NCBI GenBank assembly: GCA_016931875.1 | Contig: JAFGDX010000090.1 | Location: 1-13,298, forward strand | DNA from: Prolixibacteraceae bacterium | GTDB taxonomy: Bacteria; Bacteroidota; Bacteroidia; Bacteroidales; Prolixibacteraceae | Length of the DNA stretch: 13,298 bases | Reading direction: 5' to 3' | Part shown: in pieces, positions 1 through 6,862 of the stretch | How positions within the stretch are numbered: position 1 is the first letter of the stretch | How the letters are laid out: every line of letters begins with the position of its first letter | Notes under the pieces: generated by a model | What the model was told of the DNA's origin: nothing | The model's database searches: none | The model's input: only the letters and a program-made list of their open reading frames with translations | Made by a program: the position numbers and the translations under genes

Positions 1-434
1 TAGTTGTCAGCTAATTCCAAAGAATTAATTATACTTGTTGCCGAAAGTTTTTTTGCCCATCTTTCTGCGGTTTCTTCTTCAGGGCGAACAATTTCTGTAA
101 CTTCCATGGCTTCTAAAACGGTTTCATGAATAGGAGAAACAGAACGACTTATTAATCTGGGGACATTCATTTTTTTCATTAAAGCAGTGGTCAAAATATT
201 AGCACCTTCATCTTCACCTATCCCCACTACCACTACATCTGTATTTTTTAACGGCAAATTTTTAACGGCATCCTGATGTTTACAATCTAAACATATTGCC
301 TGAGTAATTTTATCTTTAAACTCTTCTATTTTTTCAATTTTTTTGTCAACACCAATTACCTCGTGCCCCATTTGAGTAAGTTTTTCTGCCAATGAGGAAC
401 CAAAGTTTCCAAGTCCTATGATTATAAATTTCAT
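1..434 (-). CDS. trkA: TrkA/KtrA-type potassium uptake regulatory subunit (partial, C-terminus outside window)
   Basis: This is the cytoplasmic NAD(H)/nucleotide-binding (RCK) subunit that gates a Trk/Ktr potassium channel. Reading the minus strand from the ATG at 434 gives about 144 residues before the window ends. The N-terminus is a clear Rossmann fold: strand MKFIII, glycine loop GLGNFG at residues 7-12, and an acidic residue (D30) at the end of the second strand in VIGVD. Further strands follow (TDVVVVGIGEDEGAN and VPRLISRSVSPIH), in the usual RCK_N order. The C-terminal RCK_C domain would lie outside the window. It starts 13 nt after the stop of the TrkH-type gene, so the two are almost certainly one operon encoding both parts of the transporter. 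GLGNFG looks more like the KtrA than the E. coli TrkA subtype, so the symbol is generic. The family call is firm. Confidence 0.9.
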   Translation of the reverse strand, partial: MKFIIIGLGNFGSSLAEKLTQMGHEVIGVDKKIEKIEEFKDKITQAICLDCKHQDAVKNLPLKNTDVVVVGIGEDEGANILTTALMKKMNVPRLISRSVSPIHETVLEAMEVTEIVRPEEETAERWAKKLSATSIINSLELADN

Positions 435-447
435 TGTTCTTTAAATT

Positions 448-2226
448 TTAGTTTATTAAGATGTTTTCAGTAGGAAACCGATAGTTTTCCGAAGAAACTT
501 TTTTAAAGATAGCGATTAAAATGGTCAGCATATTAATTCTACCAATGAACATAGTTAGGATTAGAATAGATTTACTTGCTGTACTTAACTCTGCCGTTAT
601 TCCTCTGCTTAATCCTACCGTACTATAGGCTGAAACACATTCAAAAAAAATATTTAATAATGCTTTGTCGGGATCAAAAAATGAAATGAGAAAAATGGAA
701 ATCAGAATAACAGTTATCGAGAGGATTATTATTGCAAACGCCCTGTTTACGGATATGCTGGAAATTTCCCGTTTAAATATCTCAAGCCTTGATTTCCCTT
801 TCGCAATACTTAAAACGTTTAAAACAGCAATGGCAAATGTACTTGTTTTAATTCCTCCGCCTGTTGAGCCAGGCGATGCCCCAATCCACATAAGAAATAT
901 GACAATTAATATTGTGGAAATCTTCAATGAGGCTGTATCTACGGTGTTGAATCCTGCCGTTCTTGTGGTGACAGCCCCGAAAAAGGCGGTAACTATTTTG
1001 CCAGTAAAACTATGATCAGATAATGTGTTGTTGTACTCAAAGAGAAAAAAAAACAGGGTACCAAAAACAGCCAGAATGAGAGATGTAAACAGCACAATCC
1101 GGGTATTTATATTAATTATCCATGGAGATGAAACTAAGTACTTTTTACCAAATAAAATTAGAAAATAAGATTTTATTTTGGTTCTCAGGTACTTCAACAG
1201 ATTTAGAACAATGGGGAAACCCAAGCCACCCAAAATAAACAGAGACGCTATTGTTAAATGTAAGGGATAATTAAACCTATAGGACGCTTCATAAAAGCTA
1301 TTTTCCAACGTTGAAAAACCTGCATTGCAAAATCCTGAAACAGAATGGAAAACAGAGAAAAAAATACGGTCAGACAATACAGGGAGAACAGTTGAATCAA
1401 TACTTTGAAAAATTAGCAGCGCACCTGTTCCTTCAATCAAAAGGGTAATAAGAAGTATTTTTTTTAGAGTGGAAAAGACTTCGCCTATTTTCTCAGTATT
1501 GGTCATTTCACGAATTGCCAATTGACTCTTGTATGTTGAATCTCCTCTAAAAAAGTAACTGAAATAGCTTGCAAAAGTCATTATCCCGATACCACCAATC
1601 TGTATTAACAGGATTATAATAGTTTGTCCGGATTCTGTAAAAAAACTTCCTGTATCAACAACTAATAAACCGGTCACACAAACTGCACTGGTTGAAGTAA
1701 ACATGGCATCAATAAAGGAAATGCGTGAATGGGTGGTTTCAGGGAGCATTAATAATAGTGCTCCGATTACAATTATAACTAAAAAACTAATTATAAATAA
1801 TTGGGCCGGATTAATAACAGTTCTTTTTAAATCAATTTTAAGTGCAGCAAACTCCCTGATAAAAACCGTGAAGACTCCAATATAAATCCAGAATAATTGT
1901 TTAAAAACAGACAGAAAAAAGTTAAAGTTGAGTTGTTGAAGTATCAGAAGAATTAAAAATAGAAGCAATATAATATCAAACGGTAGTACCTTCAATCTTG
2001 GACGGTTTTCTTGAAAAAAATATCTTACTATGATTGAGATTGTTCCAATAATCAAAGTAGAAGTATAAATAACCAGTAAAACTTCAGACATGTTTGATTG
2101 ATGTTCAAACCCGATGTCATACAAGAAGAAAAAAATAGACAATACACTTATTGAAAATGGCATACGCCGCAATAGTTTAATTATTGCAGTTTTCTTTTTT
2201 CTATTATTTTGGTCACTGTTAAGCAC
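448..2226 (-). CDS. trkH: TrkH/KtrB-type potassium uptake channel subunit
   Basis: This is the integral-membrane, K+-translocating subunit of a Trk/Ktr uptake system. All four pore-loop selectivity filters are visible: TSAVCVTGL (about residues 179-187), VSGFCNAGF (296-304), TTRTAGFN (420-427) and VSAYSTVGL (531-539). The intramembrane-loop sequence SPGSTGGGIKT follows filter three (451-461). At 592 residues it is longer than classical TrkH (roughly 480). The extra length is an N-terminal region of about 130 residues with several hydrophobic segments before the first canonical repeat. The conserved GRxGPLT-like motif near the C-terminus reads GRINMLT here. The start is a GTG preceded by the purine run AGAAAGGAAA, whose spacing to the GTG is short. 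An internal ATG at codon 22 is an alternative but has no ribosome-binding sequence. It is co-transcribed with trkA downstream. Function is confident; the start is less so. Confidence 0.93.
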   Translation of the reverse strand: MLNSDQNNRKKKTAIIKLLRRMPFSISVLSIFFFLYDIGFEHQSNMSEVLLVIYTSTLIIGTISIIVRYFFQENRPRLKVLPFDIILLLFLILLILQQLNFNFFLSVFKQLFWIYIGVFTVFIREFAALKIDLKRTVINPAQLFIISFLVIIVIGALLLMLPETTHSRISFIDAMFTSTSAVCVTGLLVVDTGSFFTESGQTIIILLIQIGGIGIMTFASYFSYFFRGDSTYKSQLAIREMTNTEKIGEVFSTLKKILLITLLIEGTGALLIFQSIDSTVLPVLSDRIFFSVFHSVSGFCNAGFSTLENSFYEASYRFNYPLHLTIASLFILGGLGFPIVLNLLKYLRTKIKSYFLILFGKKYLVSSPWIININTRIVLFTSLILAVFGTLFFFLFEYNNTLSDHSFTGKIVTAFFGAVTTRTAGFNTVDTASLKISTILIVIFLMWIGASPGSTGGGIKTSTFAIAVLNVLSIAKGKSRLEIFKREISSISVNRAFAIIILSITVILISIFLISFFDPDKALLNIFFECVSAYSTVGLSRGITAELSTASKSILILTMFIGRINMLTILIAIFKKVSSENYRFPTENILIN

Positions 2227-2279
2227 TTTCCTTTCTATATTAAAATCGATACTGTTTTTTTTGCTTTGTCATTGTCTTT

Positions 2280-2465
2280 TCAACTGGAATAATATAAATA
2301 GCGAGATGCAATAAAATAAACCAACAAAATGATAAAAAAAGCACCATAGAGTCTTATGATCTCAACAGCATTTCCGAAACGTAAAAATAAAATGGCCCCT
2401 AAAATGGTGGAGATAGCAGTGAAAAATACCGGGGCGGTTCCAAATTTTTTTGGATTATTGTTCAT
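2280..2465 (-). pseudogene. 61-codon fragment resembling the N-terminus of an SLC12-like (cation-chloride/amino-acid) permease
   Basis: The reading frame starts with KKFGTAPVFFTAISTILGA and continues ILFLRFGNAV. This resembles the first-helix signature of SLC12-type permeases (KFGT...ILTILG..M(Y/F)LR), which are proteins of several hundred residues. Here translation stops after only 61 codons, following a second hydrophobic stretch (residues about 36-57) ending in SRYLYYSS. Either this is the decayed end of a lost permease or a real two-helix membrane micropeptide; the sequence alone cannot decide. In another frame, past about position 2308, I read HLAIYIIPVEK and then a stop at 2240. That could be the frameshifted continuation, but I cannot match it confidently. 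It ends 53 nt before the GTG of the TrkH gene on the same strand and has a good -7 box just upstream, so it may be transcribed as the leader of the trk operon. The family resemblance is recalled, not searched. Confidence 0.5.
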
Positions 2466-2478
2466 CCTGAATTTATTT

Positions 2479-2486
2479 CAAATGTA
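2479..2486 (-). promoter_or_regulatory. Bacteroidota-type -7 box, candidate trk operon promoter
   Basis: On the minus strand this reads TACATTTG, an exact match to the Bacteroidota primary-sigma -7 consensus TAnnTTTG. It lies 13 nt upstream of the ATG of the SLC12-like fragment and about 250 nt upstream of the TrkH start. A convincing TTG at -33 with 19-20 nt spacing is missing; the position is a T-run instead. The implied leader of the small reading frame is very short. No better promoter is visible closer to trkH. Confidence 0.45.
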
Positions 2487-2611
2487 CAGATGTAGGAAAG
2501 TTAAAAAATTGTACAAACATTTACTAATAATTAATGCAATTGCAAAGGAAATTGTTCAGGATGACTTTTTTTGTTCCTCGTTATAATAAAGCAATTTGAG
2601 GGGTCAAAATT

Positions 2612-2962
2612 TTAATAGGAGGCATATTGTGCCAGCCCCATTTTAACCAGCTCGTCGTTAAGGGTAATTTCCTTGTCAGCCAGCCTGACCGTTGCAATAT
2701 AACGCCCGTATTTTCCCACATCCTTATCGGTTTCAATAATGGCTTCGAAATTATTTTCGGCCACTCGTTGTTCAACAAATATCTTGGCTTCTATTCCCTT
2801 TTTATACTCTTCCGAATCCTTTTTTACATTGAATGTTTCGGGTGTGTTGATGTGTGCCAGACGAATTCTTTGGTTGGTGGTAATTTTAAACCCCAGGTCG
2901 ATAATTATATCCAGTGTATCACCATCGACAATCCTTTTTACTGTTGCTTTGTATTGATACAT
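2612..2962 (-). CDS. Thermonuclease-family (SNase-like) protein, no signal peptide
   Basis: This is a small SNase/OB-fold nuclease of 116 residues, expected to hydrolyse DNA or RNA phosphodiester bonds in a Ca2+-dependent way. The sequence shows the metal-site motif VDGDT (12-16, D15 matching D21 of staphylococcal nuclease). It also has RIRLAHINTPE (32-42, with R34 and E42 at the exact spacing of catalytic R35 and E43) and GKYGRYIA (83-90, R87 matching R87). The Asp that would align with metal ligand D40 of the staphylococcal enzyme is Asn39. There is no signal peptide or lipobox, unlike secreted staphylococcal nuclease, so a cytoplasmic enzyme is likely. The ATG at 2962 is the only start that keeps the first beta strand. 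It is on the same strand as the trk genes but separated by about 145 nt containing a promoter-like box, so it is probably its own unit. Confidence 0.88.
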   Translation of the reverse strand: MYQYKATVKRIVDGDTLDIIIDLGFKITTNQRIRLAHINTPETFNVKKDSEEYKKGIEAKIFVEQRVAENNFEAIIETDKDVGKYGRYIATVRLADKEITLNDELVKMGLAQYASY

Positions 2963-3337
2963 AATGTTTTAATTTGATTATGAAAGTTAAGGCAATTTTG
3001 TCTTTTATACTAACATTCGGGTGTTAATTTTTTGACTTTTAAAAAGCTTTGGTTCAGTAAGAATTTAAGTATATTTGATAGCTGTAGTGTGTGGAACTGT
3101 TGCAGAACAAATTTCGATAACAGGAATATGAGGTGATTATCATTGGTGGTACAATTTAATCTTACGTTTACATTTATTAATAAAATGGCCAAAATGAGGC
3201 ATAACCCTACTTTGGTTGGAAACAGGTTTATGGATTGGGTAATAAAAGTTACATAACTCGGGGGCCGGAAATTTTCTTATTCGGAAAAAGAATAATTACA
3301 TTTAGTGTGCTTTTTGAGTTAGTGTCAGAAATAATTA
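2963..3337. other. 375-nt AT-rich divergent intergenic region
   Basis: This stretch separates the minus-strand nuclease from the plus-strand STAS-like gene, so it should hold promoters for both. No protein with recognisable features is encoded; a 60-codon minus-strand frame here has a composition like random AT-rich DNA. A 6-bp hairpin with a TCGG loop followed by a T-run is at 3011-3032, but no plus-strand gene precedes it. The block TTACATTTAGTG at 3296-3307 is the best promoter candidate and is described separately. Confidence 0.6.
3297..3304 (+). promoter_or_regulatory. Candidate -7 box for the STAS-like gene
   Basis: TACATTTA is a one-mismatch match to TAnnTTTG and lies about 34 nt before the ATG at 3338. 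The same 12 bases TTACATTTAGTG recur in front of the SLC13 gene. No TTG is present at the expected -33 position (about 3275), so the call is tentative. Confidence 0.35.
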
Positions 3338-3733
3338 ATGACTTTGGAAAAAAAATCGGATAATTTCGGGTATCAGTTCAATTTGAAAGATTCACTTTGT
3401 ATTGTTACCGGCAAGGGAGAAATTGATTACAAACAATCAACTGATTCAATGAAGTATGTGGCCGGTCATCCCGATTTCAGCCCCGATTGCAGAATTATAG
3501 TTGATTTAACAGCAATGAATTACCATCCCAGTTATGACGAACTGTTGGGCATGGTTGACACATTAAAACTTCTGAGAAAAAATTTCAAAAATAAAATTGC
3601 ACTGGTAACCGACCAAAAAATGAGCATTGTTGCCAAACTGGTGACCATTTACTGTCAGCTGGCCGGAATTGAAATGAAATCGTTTGTTTGTCCGAATGAA
3701 GCCCGTTCGTGGGTTTTGGCACCCGATAAATAG
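3338..3733 (+). CDS. Small STAS/SpoIIAA-like fold protein of unknown function
   Basis: This is a 131-residue soluble protein with no signal peptide or membrane segment. The pattern is beta-rich at the start (residues 11-29). A helix follows (32-42), then the motif HPDFSPDCRIIVDLTAMNYH (44-63), a second helix (66-81), strand KIALVTD (86-92), a third helix (94-109) and a final strand MKSFVCPNEARSWV (113-126). The segment around residues 44-57 (short spacer, then a hydrophobic strand ending in VDL) is typical of the SpoIIAA-like/STAS-like small proteins common in Bacteroidota. The phosphorylatable Ser of true anti-sigma antagonists is not evident. I do not recognise a specific function. It stands alone on the plus strand, about 190 nt before the DUF302 gene, and could share regulation with it. 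The fold assignment is inferred from the pattern. Confidence 0.7.
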   Translation: MTLEKKSDNFGYQFNLKDSLCIVTGKGEIDYKQSTDSMKYVAGHPDFSPDCRIIVDLTAMNYHPSYDELLGMVDTLKLLRKNFKNKIALVTDQKMSIVAKLVTIYCQLAGIEMKSFVCPNEARSWVLAPDK

Positions 3734-3857
3734 TTATGATTCGGCCCAATGCGGAGTTTTGCCGGGAATTGAATACAAGTACTCCCTAATTATTCCTTGA
3801 AAATAAACCCATAAATGAGTGAAATACATTCCGGGTTCAGAGCATTATTGCGGAATT

Positions 3858-3888
3858 TTGAACATGAGTTAGTTTTAATTGTTGTTTG
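3858..3888 (+). promoter_or_regulatory. Weak candidate promoter for the DUF302 gene
   Basis: TTG at 3858-3860 is followed after 20 nt by GTTGTTTG at 3881-3888, which keeps only the TTTG half of the Bacteroidota -7 consensus. It lies about 35 nt before the ATG at 3923. A purine-rich AAGAAGAGAA sits just before the ATG. Confidence 0.25.
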
Positions 3889-3922
3889 AGTACATGAATA
3901 ACAATGATAAAAGAAGAGAATT

Positions 3923-4315
3923 ATGAGTTATTATTTTAGTAAAATTATTGCCGGTAAAAATTTTGATGAAGCAACAGAGCTGGTTGTTGAAGAGTTGAAA
4001 AAAGAGGGTTTTGGAGTACTTTCCGAAATTAATGTTGCCGATACCTTAAAAAAGAGGTTGGATGTTGATTTTAAAAAGTACAAAATTTTAGGTGCATGCA
4101 GCCCAAAACATGCTTACCAGGCGTTAACCAGTGAAGATAAAATCGGAGTTTTTCTTCCGTGTAATGTAATTGTTGAAGAGCATGAAAACGGAGATGTTGA
4201 AGTTTCAGCCGTTGACCCGATTGCCTCAATGATCTCTGTAAAGAATGAATCGCTCGCCGGAATTGCGATTGAAATTCAGCAAAAAATGAAAAAAGTGATT
4301 GATAATCTGGGATGA
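3923..4315 (+). CDS. DUF302 domain protein
   Basis: This 130-residue protein fits the DUF302 (PF03625) family, small alpha/beta proteins of unknown biochemical function. Diagnostic stretches are EGFGVLSEINVADTLKKRL (28-46), FKKYKILGACSPKHAYQAL (50-68), IGVFLPCNVIVEE (74-86) and the tail VEVSAVDPIASM (92-103). The single Cys at 59 (GAC) and the Cys at 80 (LPC) are positions commonly seen in the family. No signal peptide is present, so it should be cytoplasmic. The ATG is preceded by a purine-rich sequence (AAGAAGAGAA) that could serve as a ribosome-binding site. Its neighbours, a STAS-like protein before and an SLC13 transporter after, do not point to one pathway. Family membership is confident; function is unknown. 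Confidence 0.88.
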   Translation: MSYYFSKIIAGKNFDEATELVVEELKKEGFGVLSEINVADTLKKRLDVDFKKYKILGACSPKHAYQALTSEDKIGVFLPCNVIVEEHENGDVEVSAVDPIASMISVKNESLAGIAIEIQQKMKKVIDNLG

Positions 4316-4412
4316 TTTATCCGAAGCTGCAACCTTCAGCTACCAACCATTTGCCTTTGCCCGTTTTGTAAAAATCCTTTTCAGCCCCTTCTTTTTTCGA
4401 AAATGGATTGTA

Positions 4413-4443
4413 TTGAATTCCCGCATTCTTTTGTTACATTTAG
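4413..4443 (+). promoter_or_regulatory. Bacteroidota-type promoter of the SLC13 gene
   Basis: TTG at 4413-4415, a 19-nt spacer, then TACATTTAG at 4435-4443. This matches the TTG/TAnnTTTG architecture with one mismatch in the last -7 base. It lies 57 nt before the ATG at 4500, leaving a leader of about 50 nt. It is the best-formed promoter in the window. Confidence 0.55.
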
Positions 4444-4499
4444 TGCATGTTGAAAGATAATTATTTTATCACCTGAATTAAAACCTTTACTTGTTCAGC

Positions 4500-6038
4500 A
4501 TGTCAAAGTTATTCAAAACAAAATCCGGAAGACTGCAGCAGATTTCCCTTGTAGTGGCTCCGGTAATAAGTTTGCTAATCATTCTGTTTGCCGATCTCGA
4601 TCCTGAAAATAAGAAAGTAACCTACACGTTTGCCATTGCTTTTTTGATGGCGGCATGGTGGATAACCGAAGCCATTCCGCTGGCAGCCACCGCCCTGATT
4701 CCTGTGGCATTTTTCCCGCTTTTTGGCGTTGTTGACGGGAAAACCGTTTCATCCATGTATTTTAACCACCTTATTTTTCTTTTTATTGGCGGTTTTTTGA
4801 TGGCCTTTGCCATGGAACGCTGGAACCTTCACCGGCGAATTGCCCTGAAAATACTGATTTTTTTTGGGATTAGTCCGGGCCGCATTCTGCTTGGTTTTAT
4901 GCTGGCCACTGCTTTTCTTTCCATGTGGATGTCGAACACTGCCACTGCCATGATGATGGTTCCCATTGCCCTGTCAATTATTTTTAAGCTGGAAGAAAGC
5001 CTGGGAAAGGAAAAAACCGGGAAATACAACATCGGTTTGTTGCTCGGAATTGCATATTCAGCTTCCATCGGCGGAATCACTACCCTGGTTGGCACACCGC
5101 CAAATTTGTCGTTTGCCCGGATTGTAAATATCATTTTCCCTGAAATGGCCGAGATTTCATTTGCCGACTGGTTTATTTTTGCAGTACCGGTAACCGTCCT
5201 GATTTTTCTGACAGCCTGGGTGTTGCTTTATATCATGTATAAACCCAAAGAGCAATGGAACAATTTGCAAATTGATGACTTTAAAAAGGAATATGTTGCT
5301 TTGGGGAAACCAAAACCCGAGGAAAGAATTGTATTGATTTTGTTTGTTATCCTGGCGTTTTTATGGATTTTCAGGGCTGGTTTTTCCATTCAGTCGATCG
5401 AAATTCCGGGATGGTCGAAGTTATTTAAAACACCTTCATTTATAAACGATGGAACCGTTGCTATTTTTATTGCCCTGTTTCTTTTTATGATTCCCTCCAA
5501 AACCCAAAAAGGAGAACGGATTATGAACTGGGAAACCGCCAATAAAATTCCGTGGGGAATTGTATTGCTTTTTGGCGGAGGTTTTGCTTTGGCGCAGGGG
5601 TTTGTTGAGTCGGGGCTTTCGGTTTGGTTTGGCGAACAACTGGCTGGCCTGGCCAATGTAAAACCCATTGTTTTGACCTTTGCCAATGTAAGCATGATGT
5701 CGCTGCTAACCGAACTTACCTCGAATGTGGCAACCACCGAGATGATTTTACCCATTTTGGCCGGACTGGCAATGACCATAAAAATCAATCCACTGCTTTT
5801 AATGGTTCCGGCAACACTGGCTGCATCGCTGGCTTTTATGCTGCCGGTGGCAACCCCGCCCAATGCCATCATTTTTGGCACTAACCGTATCCGGGTAAAA
5901 GACATGGTAAAAACCGGATTTTTTTTAAATCTTGCCGGTATTGTTATTGCAACCCTGGTGATGTATTTCTGGGGAACTCTGGTTTTTGATATTGATGTAT
6001 CTGTTTTTCCCGATTGGGCGACGGCAGCAGTAAAATAA
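4500..6038 (+). CDS. SLC13/DASS-family sodium:dicarboxylate (or sulfate) symporter
   Basis: This is an inner-membrane secondary transporter that couples Na+ entry to uptake of a divalent anion. It has about 512 residues and many hydrophobic helices. Family signatures are all present: WWITEAIPLAATALIPV near the N-terminus, the first Ser-Asn-Thr motif MSNTATAMMM (145-147), GTPPN in the first hairpin (198-202), LFGGGFALAQG (about 357-367), the second-repeat motif TSNVATTE (407-414) and the matching TPPN (452-455). These four elements form the two Na+/substrate sites in structures such as VcINDY. The substrate cannot be fixed from the sequence; C4-dicarboxylate is the usual annotation and sulfate is possible. 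I chose the ATG at 4500; an in-frame TTG at 4491 would add three residues and neither has a clear ribosome-binding site. The next gene starts 34 nt downstream and may be co-transcribed. Confidence 0.92.
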   Translation: MSKLFKTKSGRLQQISLVVAPVISLLIILFADLDPENKKVTYTFAIAFLMAAWWITEAIPLAATALIPVAFFPLFGVVDGKTVSSMYFNHLIFLFIGGFLMAFAMERWNLHRRIALKILIFFGISPGRILLGFMLATAFLSMWMSNTATAMMMVPIALSIIFKLEESLGKEKTGKYNIGLLLGIAYSASIGGITTLVGTPPNLSFARIVNIIFPEMAEISFADWFIFAVPVTVLIFLTAWVLLYIMYKPKEQWNNLQIDDFKKEYVALGKPKPEERIVLILFVILAFLWIFRAGFSIQSIEIPGWSKLFKTPSFINDGTVAIFIALFLFMIPSKTQKGERIMNWETANKIPWGIVLLFGGGFALAQGFVESGLSVWFGEQLAGLANVKPIVLTFANVSMMSLLTELTSNVATTEMILPILAGLAMTIKINPLLLMVPATLAASLAFMLPVATPPNAIIFGTNRIRVKDMVKTGFFLNLAGIVIATLVMYFWGTLVFDIDVSVFPDWATAAVK

Positions 6039-6072
6039 TTTTTTATTTCAGGCAAAAAGCAATCATTGCATT

Positions 6073-6840
6073 ATGATGATTTACGTGTATAACGGAAGTT
6101 TTGAAGGCTTTTTAACAGCGGTTTTCGACTGTTACAGCAGAAGCGATTTCCCGGTTGATATAATTTCACAGAAAAAAGAACAGAAAAATATGTTTGCCCA
6201 GCGGTTCGAAGTTCCAGCCGATGCTAAAAAAGCAGATCGTGTTTGGAAGGGAGTTCAGAAAAAAATGTCGGTACGAAACAGCCAGATGTTGTTTTATGCA
6301 TTTCTCTCGGAAGAACCCGGAATTGAAATGAAAATCTACCGTTTTATGCGACGCTTGTTTGCAGAACAACTGAATATTGAAACCGATTTTGGCGACCCCG
6401 ATGTTTTGGCGCTTACACAAGTTTCGCAAAAAGTAAAAAAAGAGGCCATGCGTATTTTGCAGTTTGTGCGTTTCCAGCACACCAACGAGGGGTTGTACTT
6501 TTGTGGGATTGAACCCCGTTATGATGTGATTCCACTGGCGGTGGAACACTTCAGAAAACGTTTTGCCGACCAGCGCTGGCTGGTGTACGATTTGAAACGC
6601 GATTACGGTGTTTTATACGAACACGGACAACTGGAGGAGGTGGAGATATCGAACAAAGAATTTAGCGCAATGACCGGGAAGGTGAATGAAAATATTGTGG
6701 AAGAAGGCGAGGAGTTTTATCAAAAATTATGGAAGTCGTATTTTACCAACATCAACATTAAGGAACGAAAAAACCTCCGGTTGCAGCGTCAGCACATGCC
6801 CCGGAGGTTTTGGAAATATCTTCCTGAAATCAATCAATAA
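6073..6840 (+). CDS. TIGR03915-family DNA-metabolism protein (DUF4130 domain)
   Basis: This 255-residue protein opens with MIYVYNGSFEGFLTAVFDCY and runs through RVWKGVQKKMS (about 56-66), FYAFLSEEPGIEMKIYR, a helical middle with QKVKKEAMRI, FVRFQ...YFCGIEPRYDVIPL (about 136-157) and HFRKRFADQRWLVYDLKRDYG. It ends with the RLQRQHMPRRFWKYLPE signature. This order matches the family named putative DNA metabolism/repair protein, whose members are usually encoded beside a radical-SAM partner (TIGR03916) and are linked to uracil-DNA glycosylase-like domains. The biochemical role is not established to my knowledge. No partner is seen on either side: upstream is the SLC13 gene 34 nt away, downstream a convergent permease. 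Two consecutive ATGs (6073, 6076) are possible starts. Near the 3' end lies an 11-bp perfect inverted repeat inside the coding sequence. Confidence 0.85.
   Translation: MMIYVYNGSFEGFLTAVFDCYSRSDFPVDIISQKKEQKNMFAQRFEVPADAKKADRVWKGVQKKMSVRNSQMLFYAFLSEEPGIEMKIYRFMRRLFAEQLNIETDFGDPDVLALTQVSQKVKKEAMRILQFVRFQHTNEGLYFCGIEPRYDVIPLAVEHFRKRFADQRWLVYDLKRDYGVLYEHGQLEEVEISNKEFSAMTGKVNENIVEEGEEFYQKLWKSYFTNINIKERKNLRLQRQHMPRRFWKYLPEINQ
6770..6811. repeat. 11-bp perfect inverted repeat inside the 3' end of the DUF4130-domain gene
   Basis: AAAACCTCCGG (6770-6780) and CCGGAGGTTTT (6801-6811) are exact reverse complements separated by 20 nt. The hairpin lies within the last 25 codons, 29 nt before the stop. 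It ends in only four T on either strand, so it is a weak terminator candidate, but no other terminator is seen between the two convergent genes that meet here. Confidence 0.5.
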
Positions 6841-6862
6841 TTTTTAAACGGTTTTTCTTTTT

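Noticed and set aside
3011..3032. Small hairpin (TAACAT / GTGTTA, TCGG loop) followed by a T-run on the plus strand
   Set aside because: Stem is only 6 bp with one wobble pair and no plus-strand gene precedes it, so there is nothing for it to terminate.
3010..3192. 60-codon minus-strand frame in the intergenic region
   Set aside because: No recognisable motif, random-looking AT-rich composition, and no ribosome-binding or promoter signal of its own.
4320..4362. AGCTG / CAGCT repeat after the DUF302 gene as a terminator
   Set aside because: The stem is about 5 bp and no T-run follows.
5390..6055. 221-codon minus-strand frame opposite the SLC13 gene
   Set aside because: It is antisense to a firmly identified transporter and shows no family features.
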